This document shows, piece by piece, positions 12,571-21,618 of a stretch of DNA of 64,000 bases (positions are counted from its first letter, which is position 1; every line of letters begins with the position of its first letter). The stretch is from Sphagnum compactum (taxonomy: Eukaryota > Bryophyta > Sphagnopsida > Sphagnales). A model generated the notes under the pieces. It was not told where the DNA came from and ran no database searches. It saw only the letters and a program-made list of their open reading frames with translations. A program made the translations under genes and the position numbers. Where the stretch lies: NCBI GenBank assembly GCA_965153455.1, contig OZ234502.1, positions 15,159,495 through 15,223,494 of the forward strand, written 5' to 3'.

Positions 12571-13500
12571 ACATGTGTACTGGTCTTGTGACATGGTTGA
12601 ATCAATTGTCAAACACTGTTATCAGATGTGATACTATTGAAAAGGTGGCCATGGAGTGGCCTCCTTGGAGTTTTGGTTTCATGCCTTTGCCATTTTTAGC
12701 ACTTAGGTCTGGTGTCTCTTTTGTCTGAAGTATGCACAGAGTTATTTTGGAAACTGAGTGGGATGTTGAGACTTGTAAAATTAATGACAAATTAATCAAC
12801 AGAGGTTGGAGCTATTAGTCTTGACCCTTTAGTCTCCTTGAATTGATCATTATATCCACCAAGTAGATGTAATGATTCTTTTTGGTGATGTTTGTATGTG
12901 CTCTGATGTTTTCTTTGTTGAATATTTCTTAAGTTTGCTGATTGGACCTTTTGTTTTCAGCATATCCAGGTTCTATTGTCAATCTGTCAATCCTTTTGTA
13001 ACTAATGATTTCGAGAATTGGGCACTAACCTAGGCTCATTTATTTACCTTATCATTGTCAATAACTATACTCTGAGATTGAACCTTTTAAACTTGAATGT
13101 TAGCTTTCAAAGTAATTTTTCCCCTAATGGTGGAAACACAATTCTTGTATGGATGATGAGCATATGTTTAGAATTCGTAATTTGGTGATTTGAATTCAAG
13201 TGAATCCAAATTGAATCCTAAGAAATTGGACCCTAGATGATGACAAAGTTAACTCTTTGTATATGTGAAAATGAATATATATATATTTTTAAAAAATTAT
13301 ATTTTGAAAATGCATTTTGCTATTCACCATAAACATCAAGACAATATTATAATTACTTTAGAAAAGTAGAGCTCATACATCAAGCAAAGCATTAAAAAAC
13401 AAAGATGCAACTAAATATATTCTTTTTCGCTACTGGTCATCTTTTAGTCAGATAGGGGATCTAAGATCATAAATCATTTACTACCTACTCGTAGAAATTA
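12571..13500. other. intergenic region, no gene recognised
   Basis: The DNA is AT-rich with short open frames only. Nothing was recognised on either strand. Confidence 0.4.
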
Positions 13501-13514
13501 TCTATAGTAAAGGA

Positions 13515-13572
13515 ACAATGAAGCCTCCCCTGAAGCCGTCCGAATGAAGCTTCCCCTAAATCCGTCCGGCCC
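13515..13572 (-). repeat. GGACGG/AAGCTTCATT terminal-like motif, two copies
   Basis: On the minus strand a GGACGGATTTAGGGGAAGCTTCATT segment is followed at once by GGACGGCTTCAGGGGAGGCTTCATT, a diverged second copy. The same motif recurs at 16912-16945 and, in part, at 14380 and 60700-60755. It looks like the edge of an unidentified mobile or satellite-associated element. Confidence 0.4.
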
Positions 13573-13581
13573 TAAATAGAG

Positions 13582-13934
13582 CGAGGGCGTGGCTTTCCCA
13601 TGTCCGTCATCCGTCCCGTCGTCCAACCGGATGAACGGACATGTAGCCACCGATAGTAGCTAAGTATACCGAGGGTGTGGCTTTCCCATGTCCGTCATCC
13701 GTCCCGTCATCCAACCAGACGGACGGACATGTAGCCACCGACAGTAGCTAAGTATACCGAGGGCGTGGCTTTCCCATGTCCGTCATCCGTCCCGTCATCC
13801 AACCGGGCGGACGGACATGTAGCCACTAACAGTAGCTAAGTATACCGAGGGCGTGGCTTTCCCATGTTCATCATCCGTCCCGTCATCCAACCGGACGGAA
13901 ATGTAGCCACCGACAGTAGCTAAGTATACCGAGT
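13582..13934 (+). repeat. 88-bp tandem repeat, four units, each able to form a hairpin
   Basis: Units begin CGAGGGCGTGG at 13582, 13670, 13758 and 13846. The spacing is exactly 88 bases, and the last unit is 84 bases long. Each unit carries CATGTCCGTC on the left and GACGGACATG on the right, with outer GGCT and AGCC, giving an imperfect hairpin around CCGTCCCGTCATCCAACCGG. Copies differ at only a few positions, suggesting recent amplification. No open frame follows the repeat. Confidence 0.85.
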
Positions 13935-14480
13935 GCTATGTGTGTCCAAAGTTATTAATTTGCGAGCAATGTGAGGCTCTTTGAGAAGTCAGCAGTTAAT
14001 TTCTTTCTTCTTCCCATGTGGTCATAAACTTTTCCTTTGATCGCGGCAATTGGAGATGCTCTGAATTGGGAAGTGTGGAGTCGCCACTAAGAATTCCATG
14101 GATTCACAATATGGGCCTTGAATCATAGTTTAGTGATTCAGAAACAAGAAGTGAAGATCATTGTTGTCTGTGGTGGTAACCAGGAAGTTTATGTGTCTCC
14201 AGGCAGTGGACTTTTTGCCTTTGAATCTGGTTCTAGGGCATCATGAGGCTCTATGGTTTTCACGGTATAGCTAGAAAAGAAATTTGGCAGCTTGAAAGTA
14301 GAGGAGGTGGTGTAATGACATAGTTTGTGTGAAGAAATCATATCTGGTGTGCAGCAGTTTTGTCTCCATCATCTGTATTCCCCTTAATTCGTCCGGCCCC
14401 AAGATTTACTGTACAAAGGACGGGGTCTTTTTCTTTTCATTTTCTTTTTCGTTCTCTGTTTTCGGTGTTTCTTTTTGTTT
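13935..14480. other. unassigned region, moderately complex sequence
   Basis: This region has less skewed base composition than its surroundings. Short frames such as GGNQEVYVSPGSGLFAFESG are visible near 14175-14230, but I recognise no family. It could be another captured gene fragment like those on either side; that is inference. Confidence 0.3.
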
Positions 14481-14484
14481 ATAA

Positions 14485-14990
14485 TAATCTCTTTGCAGCA
14501 GCAACAAGAGACGCTGTCTTTGCTTCGGCAAGAAGTTTTCGAGATTTCTTTTCAGCAACAAGATAATTCTTTGCAGCACCCAGAGAATTCTTTGCAGCAA
14601 GTAGATGTATTCTTTGCAGCTGCAAAAGAATTTGTTTGCAGCAGCAAGAGACTTTGTTTACAGCAGCAAGAAATTTTGTTTGCAGCAACAAGAGACTTCC
14701 TTTGCAGCAGCAAAAGATTTCTGAGATTTCTTTGCAGCAGCAAGAGGCTTTGTTTGCAGCAGCAAGAAATTTTGTTTGCAGTAACAAGAGAATTCTTTGC
14801 AGCAACAAGAGGCTTTCTTTGCAACAGTAAGAGATTTCTAAGATTTCTTTGCAGCAGCAAGAGATTTGCTTTGCTGCAACAAGAGAATTCTTTGCAGCAC
14901 CCAGAGAATTCTTTGCAGCAACAAGAGACCTTCTTTGCAGCAGCAAGAGAACACTTTGCAGTAGCAAGAGACTTTCCGAGATTTCTGGGA
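14485..14990 (+). repeat. CAG-rich minisatellite (TTTGCAGCAGCAAGAGA units)
   Basis: The motif TTTGCAGCA(G/A)CAAGAGA recurs about 20 times with variable linkers (AATTC, ACTTC, GGCTT). Long frames of 100-180 residues are open on both strands (Q-, A- and C-rich), because the unit contains few stop triplets in any frame. I regard these as repeat artefacts, not proteins. Part of the array is duplicated at 15190-15380. Confidence 0.8.
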
Positions 14991-15620
14991 TTTGTTTTTT
15001 TTCTTTTTCCGCAGTAGTTAGAGGATGATTTTTTCCTTCCTTATGGTTTTCTTTTTATGATTTCTGTGTATTTGTGTGTCTTCTTCTTTTGGTTACAGCT
15101 TCAGGCTTCCCATGTCCAAAGCTCAAGAATCCTGCAGACCACTTTCTTTGAGCAGTGAATTTAGACTTCGATCGAGTCAAGATGGGTGTACAAGGGTCCT
15201 TTGCAGCAACAAGAGGCTTTCTTTGCAATAGTAAGAGATTTCTAAGATTTCTTTGCAGCAGCAAGAGACTTGCTTTGCTGCAACAAGAGAATTCTTTGCA
15301 ACACCGAGAGAATTCTTTGCAGCAACGAGAGACCTTCTTTGCAGCAGCAAGAGAACACTTTGCAATAGCAAGAGACTTTCTGAGATTTTTGGGATTTGTT
15401 TTTTTTCTTTTTCCGCAGTAGTTAGAGGATGATTTTTTCCTTCCTTATGGTTTTCTTTTTATGATTTCTGTGTATCTGTGTGTCTTCTTCTTTTGGTTGC
15501 AGCATTTTGCAGCTTCAGGCTTCCCATGTCCAAAGCTCAAGAATCCTGCAGACCATTTTCTTCGAGCAGTGAACTTAGACTTCGATCGAGTCAAGATGGG
15601 TGTACAAGGGTCCTTCAAGA
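14978..15620 (+). repeat. tandem segmental duplication, about 404-414 bp
   Basis: The segment running from the end of the CAG array through the CAGTAGTTAGAGGATG landmark to GATGGGTGTACAAGGGTCCTT occurs twice in direct orientation. Landmarks lie at 15012 versus 15416 and at 15181 versus 15595. The 10-base change in spacing comes from an extra ATTTTGCAGC-like insertion in the second copy. The copies are very similar, so the event is young. Confidence 0.85.
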
Positions 15621-16190
15621 TCAGAATAAGAAGAAATGATTTTAAATTTCACACCCGCATCATCGAAGCAGATTGTTTGAAGATTGTTTTCCTTCTTACT
15701 CTACCGACCTCTAAAATACAGCAAAATCAGTTTAAAATTCGTCTGTCCATCCGTCCGGTCCAATTATGATAGGTAAATTATAGAAATTCTGTGCTCAGCT
15801 GTTCTTCATCTGCAGCTTGGAACCCTTTGTGGATTTAATCATTGCAACCCATGTTTCTAAATTGAAATCAGCATATGATCAGCAGTTGCATGCTAGCTAG
15901 CCGCAAAGAGCAACACATCACCAGCTTCTCACGACGTGGCGCTGACTGGCGCTGGAGGAGCTCCCAGCTATGCGCAGATTAGACTTCGCTTAACTTGCTC
16001 AATCATTCTTGACTGCATGCATGGGCCATTGCGCCACAGCCAGTTTATCCCCCACTAAAATGGTCACTGGCAAGAGAGAGAGAGAGAGTCAGTGCTCATG
16101 TCCTATATGAGTTTTTGCATGGACTCTTCTTTTGGGGTTGACAGGTTCTTTTTTGGTTTTTTTGTTTGCGATTTCTTGGTGTGTGGATGT
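15621..16190. other. unassigned region
   Basis: No gene is recognised. It contains one more CCATCCGTCCGGTCC motif (about 15748) and a GA microsatellite (about 16077-16091). Confidence 0.35.
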
Positions 16191-16191
16191 G

Positions 16192-16263
16192 GTGTATGAA
16201 GGTGCCATGGCAGATACGTTGAGGCGGGTGAAGGTGTTGTCCTTAACAACTTGCTGTCTTTAA
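16192..16263 (+). pseudogene. TMEM70-like single-exon fragment
   Basis: The frame from 16192 reads VYEGAMADTLRRVKVLSLTT and then CCL, ending at TAA 16261-16263. In plant and animal TMEM70/TMEM186-type mitochondrial proteins, a (V/I)YEGP-L..-(I/V)(K/R)(R/L)(V/L)K-x-(L/V)SLx(T/S)CCLS segment precedes the first membrane helix. That match in order and spacing is the only evidence. No other exon of such a protein was found within about 1 kb, so it is either one exon of a gene I cannot complete or a captured fragment. The second is favoured by the cysteinyl-tRNA synthetase-like fragment on the opposite strand 300 bases away. Confidence 0.35.
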
Positions 16264-16520
16264 GTAGCAGGTGCAAAAGCGTCTACCATCCTGGATCGGT
16301 GATCAGGCTTTTCTTCTTAGGGTTAGGTTTGGAAGACTTCTACTCTTTGATGTTATGCAGTGGTGTATGCACCCAGGCAGGCTTTCTGATGACATACTGA
16401 TCCACCACCAAATCTTCTCAATGAGAGTTTCACTGCATTTGCACTTTCATTTGATTTTGATTTCCACATTGGCATCTACCTATCACATCTAAGCTTTGCA
16501 ATTCACACAGACATCCTGGA
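16264..16520. other. unassigned spacer between two gene fragments
   Basis: A 73-codon open frame on the plus strand shows no recognisable domain. Nothing else is supported. Confidence 0.3.
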
Positions 16521-16522
16521 AA

Positions 16523-16770
16523 TCAACAATAAGCTTCAACATTCCACCTTGATTGCCAACAAGTTGTCCCCTCAGCAAGGTACACAATCTCACCATGCAA
16601 GAGCATGGACCTTCCAAAGAGTGAAGTCTGCAAAAAGCTTATGGGTATCCACATGTTCACCTGCCTGATTTTCATCCAGCTTTTGGCTTGAGAGGCAACC
16701 ATATCCAGGAAAGCTGTCAACAGCATAGTACACATCTCCATTCTTCCATCACCATTCTTAATTATCTGCC
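16523..16770 (-). pseudogene. cysteinyl-tRNA synthetase-like catalytic-domain fragment
   Basis: One minus-strand frame starting at 16739 reads [20 protein letters not shown], then [20 protein letters not shown], then LWKV, and stops at 16590-16592. Cysteinyl-tRNA synthetases have GDVYFxVxxFPxYGxLS...xxxxAGxRVxVxxxKxxPxDFALWK in the catalytic domain, so residue order and spacing fit well. Before it, another frame reads QIIKNGDG, like the xxIIxNGxAY segment that precedes it in the enzyme. After it, a shifted frame ends QSRWNVEAYC, like the GRPGWHIECSAM motif. At least two frame changes and the lack of flanking domains make this a pseudogene fragment. It may have been captured by a mobile element. 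Confidence 0.65.
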
Positions 16771-16894
16771 ATCAACGAGAAGATGCAATGATTGTCTCAG
16801 CAGATTTGACCTCACCAGCAAAGAACTGGAAAACTATTGCAACCAGCTGGGGGTTGAAGCTTCACACCTGCAAAATCGTTACCGTCAAATATAC

Positions 16895-17050
16895 ACACAC
16901 CTGTGCATTACGAATGAAGCTTCCCCTTAATCCGTCCGTCCCGTCATCCGTCCCGTCATCCACCCGAACGAACATTTCATCCATCCCGTCCGTTCTGTCT
17001 TTCGTCACTACATCCAATATACTCATCCATATCTTCATCCACTCTTAGGG
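16895..17050 (-). repeat. junction of GCACAGGTGTGTG motif and GGACGG/GGATGACGGG repeats
   Basis: On the minus strand, (GGATGACGGGAC)n followed by GGACGGATTAAGGGGAAGCTT and CATTCG runs directly into TAATGCACAGGTGTGTGTAT. The second part matches the interior of the Helitron-like end at 59936 and the motifs at 18218 and 18800. The arrangement is like the edge of one element fused to the start of another. Confidence 0.4.
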
Positions 17051-18235
17051 CTCTCTTGCTTTGTTTTTTGTCGGGCCTGCAGTGAATAGGTATATATAAC
17101 GAAAAATATGTGTGTGCGTGCGGGCAAGGATGCACACACTGTTGATGATGAGAGAGAGAGAGAGAAAGAGAATTGGGCCCACCTCTGTGGTGGAACTTTT
17201 TTTCAAGAGTTGAATTTAGGCTATTTCATCTGTCTATTTAAGCCGGACGGACATTTCATCCATCCCGTCATCTGGCTTAAATGGGTTGAAAGGAGGACAA
17301 CATTTGACAAAGCATGCATGGAAAGGGTGACTATCTACTGTCCAAGTGGAAATTGAACAGTGGACAGTCCACTTCCCACACCAAACACAACTTGCCCAAA
17401 AAATCCTCTAAATATATATTTTAAACAGGGAAAAAACTAGAAAAAAAATAAAAACAGAAAAACACTTTAACAATTAGAAATTTTTTGTAAACACTTAAAC
17501 ATGAAACAAAAAAAGAAAATACAGTAAAATAATCTTAAAAGAAAATTTAAAAATAGATGACAAAAATAAGAAACCAAACAGAGAACAAAAGAAAGAGGAA
17601 AAAAACCATACTTGAAAAAAAAATGAGGTTTGTCTTCTTTTTCCAAACTTCAAACCTGCATCTAATCAAAACAAAAATAAAAAAGTTTTTTTAAATTATT
17701 TTTATTATAAAACATATTAGAAAAACTAAAAAAATTTTGAAAAGCAAATAGAAACTAAATAAATAAATAAACGCATAAAAATAGAATAAAATGAAGATAG
17801 ACAAAATAAGAATAGAAAAAATTAAAACATGAAACAAACATAAACAAAAAAAAGTAAAAACACAAAAACTATAAAAAAGGAATGGAAACAAATGAATCAA
17901 GGAAAGCGAAATACAGTAAAATCATTTCAAAAGAAAAAAATTACAAAAAAGAAGAAAACAAATAAAGAGTAGAAAACAAGAAAAAATAAAACTTATAATA
18001 ATGAAGAAAAACCCTACTTGAAAAAGAATGAGGTGTGTCTTCTTTCTCCAAACTTCAACTTGCATCCAAATAAACAAAAATACAAAAGTGAAAAAGAAAC
18101 ACTTTATTTTTATTATACAAAATAATAATAAAAACAGAAAACACGTAAAAATAAAAAATAAAAAAGATAAAAAGTTTTGAAAAAAAAACTGAAACATGAA
18201 CCAAACATTGTTGAAATAACACACCTGTGCATTAG
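17051..18235. other. A-rich low-complexity region, no gene
   Basis: From about 17400 to 18210 the plus strand is strongly A-rich. Two similar blocks (the TTGAAAAA..ATGAGGT(T/G)TGTCTTCTTT..CCAAACTTCAA motif near 17610 and near 18018) suggest an internal duplication of about 408 bp. Open frames here are low-complexity F/L-rich artefacts. Confidence 0.5.
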
Positions 18236-18239
18236 GCAG

Positions 18240-18565
18240 GGGGTTCCAGTGCGTAACCAACCTGTCCACAATGTTCAATGGGAGGAGGGAACCAAACCCA
18301 TTCCAGAACGTAACCACCCTCTCCAGAATGTTCGATGGGGCAAGGAACCAAACTCACTCAAGTGCGTAATCAACTTATTCAGAATGTTCAACGGGGGACG
18401 GAACCAAACCCATTCCAGTAATGTAACCAACTTATCCAGAATGTTCAATGGGGGGGAGGGAACCAAACCCATTCCATTAATGTAACCAACTTCTCCAAAA
18501 TGTTGAATGGGGGAGGGAATTAAACCCATTCCAGTGTGTAACCAACCTATCCAGAATGTTCAATC
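18240..18565 (+). repeat. about 57-bp tandem repeat, six units
   Basis: Units read CCAGTGCGTAACCAACCTGTCCAGAATGTTCAATGGGG plus a GGGAACCAAACCCATT tail, and begin near 18247, 18302, 18360, 18415, 18475 and 18531. A plus-strand frame across it encodes a repetitive peptide and is treated as an artefact. Confidence 0.8.
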
Positions 18566-18614
18566 TGGACATTCTCAGGTTTGAGAACAATGATCAGGGC
18601 AAAATAATGGATCG

Positions 18615-18812
18615 TTACACGATGTAATCTGTCGATTCAGACCACTCCAGTTTGTTCTTAATCTGCCCCCCAGAGACATTATACTCCAGTAAAATCTGCA
18701 AAATAATTTTGGAAATAGATCTCTGGGCATTTTCATCATGGAATTGTGCCTGTTCTACCCCCAAGAAAACATCAGTTTTATTTAATGTTGATTTATTTAC
18801 ACACCTGTGCAT
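18615..18812 (-). CDS. unrecognised open frame, possible captured exon
   Basis: The frame reads TDVFLGVEQAQFHDENAQRS, then ISKIILQILLEYNVSGGQIK, then NKLEWSESTDYIV and a stop. Its composition is balanced and protein-like, unlike the low-complexity frames around it. I do not recognise the family. It lies just inside the CACAGGTGTGTAAAT motif (18800) of a possible Helitron-like end reading the same way, so it may be a captured exon. It has no good upstream start of its own. Confidence 0.25.
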   Translation of the reverse strand: MHRCVNKSTLNKTDVFLGVEQAQFHDENAQRSISKIILQILLEYNVSGGQIKNKLEWSESTDYIV

Positions 18813-18838
18813 TATGCACGGGGCTCAAACTAGTAGTT
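18800..18838 (-). mobile_element. Helitron-like 5'-terminal motif
   Basis: On the minus strand the sequence TACTAGTTTGAGCCCCGTGC leads into ATAATGCACAGGTGTG. A closely related end lies at 59930-59976 on the plus strand and starts TCTATACTAGTTTGAACCCC. The TCTATACTA start is a common plant Helitron 5' terminus. A partial copy is at 18218-18250. No 3' hairpin plus CTRR end was assigned. Confidence 0.35.
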
Positions 18839-18844
18839 CATAAA

Positions 18845-18960
18845 TGAAGATTGAGTTCTCTGGAGGATTGTCTACAGTGGGCCCTACTTGCTGGAATGAA
18901 TTGAAGATTGAGTTCTCTGGAGGATTGTCTACAGTGGGCCCTACTTGCTGGAGTGAATTG
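18845..18960 (+). repeat. 57-bp direct tandem duplication
   Basis: The segment from TGAAGATTGAGTTCTCTGG to CTTGCTGGAATGAAT occurs twice, starting at 18845 and 18902, with a single base difference visible near the ends. Confidence 0.85.
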
Positions 18961-21600
18961 ATCAATTGTCTTTCTTTCATTCTTTTGTTGAGACGGACTA
19001 TTAGTACGACTTGAGTCTCTCTGTAACTCTACAAAAAGGTGCGCAGAAATGGAGAGAGTTTGAGTATAAAAGAGAGCTGGTAGAGAGCATGCAAGTGTCG
19101 AAAGTCTAAGAACCCACGACAGCCCAGCAATAACATATGTATTTTCCATTTTCCTGACCGCCTTCACGGCGGCTACATATATTTTCACGCCCTCACTGTA
19201 CAACTACTATACGTACTCTCGAACCTTGTGCATTAAATGCTGAGTTCATACTGAGTTTTAATAAAATATCTTTACCAATACTACTGGAATGAGGGGATAG
19301 GGGTGAAAGGGAAGGTGAAGACAGGTGACTTCTTGGGTAACTCTATTGTTAGAATAAAATCCTGTAAATCTTGTGAACTAATAGCCAATCTCATTAAACC
19401 CAGTTTTACTCACTTTATGCCTACACTCAAATTGGGGACGAAAGTGGGACTAGCCCAGAGTCGAACTAGGGGTCAAAGACATGGTGACTTTAAGAATAAC
19501 TTTACAACATATTAAATAAATTTAATGGGATCATTCAATGCACTCGTTTTTAGAAAAAAAACCTAAAATGATTGAAAATTTTCTGACGTAAGCTTGCCCA
19601 TCCACGAGAAGCAAAAGAAAAAAAAGTAGAAATGAGAATATATATATGTATATTTATTTATGGAAATTTTCATATTTTTCCAATTTTTGGCTTGTGTCTC
19701 TTAGTATACGAAGAAAATTTAAATGGGGCCTTTCAATGCACCCATTTTTCTAAACTAAAAAAAGTGGAATTGTTTTAAGAGAGTGTTGTATACACAAAAG
19801 AAAAGTCTAAAAAGCAAATGGGCGATTCAAAGTGGAACAAGGGTTGTTACCTACAAATAAGTAGCCCTTTTGTTTTTGGTCCACTTTCTTTTTTCTAGGT
19901 CAGTTAATTCGACAATAAAAATAAAACTATTTAACAATTCGACATTAGATCTTGAGAGCTTCATTCATTCAGATTTTTGTCATGGCAGGCACATATTTTT
20001 CAGAATTTCTGGAAATTCCCAAAATAAATAGTTAGCGCTAACCAGGCTAGGTGTTATGGGTAATATATAGTCAAAGACCAAACAGACCAGCCAATTTTTT
20101 TGAATTTTTGAATAGTGAATGTTAGTACTTTTGTTTGTGTAGTTTTGTGATGCAGCCAATTTAGTGATTATCAGCAAATTTTGCCAATTGGAGAAAGGTT
20201 GAAAAAAGAAAAGAGGGCAGCAGGAATCAGGCATTTTGTTTTTGGTGAATTCCTTTGGTGAAGGAAAAAGGCAATGTGAATCCTACAAAGGGGGGTTTTA
20301 AGAAAAAAAAAAAGAAATTGCCCAAAGTTACCATCTTTCAAGGGAATATAAATTTTAAAAAAAAGAATTTGCCATATTTAGAAAATAATTTCCAGCATTT
20401 TGCCAAAACATAGCAAGAATCCTAGATTTTCGTGATGTCCTCTCTTACCTGTAGCCAAATTTGGCTAAGTCCTCTCGTTCACCAACTTACCCACCTACCT
20501 TAGAAAATTGAAAAAAAAACACCTTGGTGCAAACCAAATGAAGGATGTTTTGGAAAATGTGGCCCAAAGTTGCCATCTTTCAAGGAAAAGAAAAAAAGAG
20601 ATTGTCATACTTAGGAAATAAGTTCAAGCATGTCACCAAAGCCTAATTTTTCCTATTGTCCTCTCTTACTTGTAGCCAAATTTGGGTAAAGCCTTCTTGT
20701 GGATAATTGCCAATCCCACCTACTTCACAAAATCTGGGAAAAAGGAAACCTTGATGATCACCCAAAGGAAGTTATAGCAAAACTTGGTTATAAACAAGAT
20801 ATGAAAATCTGAAAAATCATTTCATCTTAGCATTTAAAATCTTTACATTCACTTTTTGGTGAAATTTTGCCAATAAAAAAAAACACAAACTCATTCAATG
20901 ATTTTTTTCCAATTTTTGTATGTTGCATCATCATTGACTAGCATTCCAAGAAGAATTTAGCATTAAATAGCTATATGGTTTTAGAACTTGTCTAGATAGG
21001 AAAAAAAAAATCTAGTTAAAAAAATGGTACCAAAGTAAAATCAGAGTCCAAATGTGGGACCAAAAAAAAACCATAATTTATTTATTTAAAAAAATTTGAC
21101 GCTTTTTTCAGAAATTTCAGAATATAGCACACATATGTACTAAAATTGTGTTCACACTTCAGACCACATCTTCACACAGCCCCCTCATTTCTAAAAGCCT
21201 CTCCTGACTCTAACTAAGTGTTTTTTTTTTCAAAGACTATTATTATTTAAATTTAACTTAAATTAAAAATTTCAAGTTTGTGATGTTATATCTGAGGAGA
21301 TGATCATTCATAAGAAGGTTTAGCCAAAATTTGGCAATGAAGGAGTTATGAGAGTTTTTAGAAATATGAAGCATCCTTCTTCTATACTAGTGCTGGCTTA
21401 CCTAGTACCTACTAGAAACCTACTGTAGAAATTTGGTGATTTTATTAATTTTTTTTTTGCAAAATCGGGTCATTCTTCTTTAAGTAGTAAACTTCATCGA
21501 AAATTCTAGTGTACTAGTGATGAGATCTATTGTTCACCTGCATGACTTGGTCCTTACAGTACCAGTGCACTAACTAGAGCATGGAATCCGCATCTGGGGT
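18961..21600. other. intergenic, diverged interspersed repeats, no gene
   Basis: AT-rich DNA. A minus-strand stretch near 19270-19530 has a B-box-like AGTTCGACTC and may be a degenerate SINE. A roughly 240-bp tandem pair (about 20318-20535 and 20569-20760) contains the TAGCCAAATTTGGCTA palindrome family on the minus strand, and a plus-strand relative lies at 21290-21345. No coding region is supported. Confidence 0.45.
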
Positions 21601-21618
21601 GTGGTGGGGCTCTACATA

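Noticed and set aside
13582-13934. CRISPR-like regular spacing
   Set aside because: The units are contiguous tandem repeats without unique spacers, in a plant nuclear context with no cas genes.
14475-15017. Q-, A- and C-rich frames of 100-180 codons on both strands
   Set aside because: All arise from the TTTGCAGCAGCAAGAGA repeat; no single frame is favoured.
17691-18317. F/L/I-rich membrane-like minus-strand frames
   Set aside because: Low-complexity translation of A-rich DNA; hydrophobicity follows from T-rich codons only.
18240-18565. Second CRISPR-like or protein-repeat candidate
   Set aside because: Units are diverged tandem repeats throughout; no constant repeat plus variable spacer pattern.
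19430-19500. Possible tRNA gene from a B-box-like GTTCGACTC
   Set aside because: No cloverleaf with acceptor and anticodon stems could be drawn.
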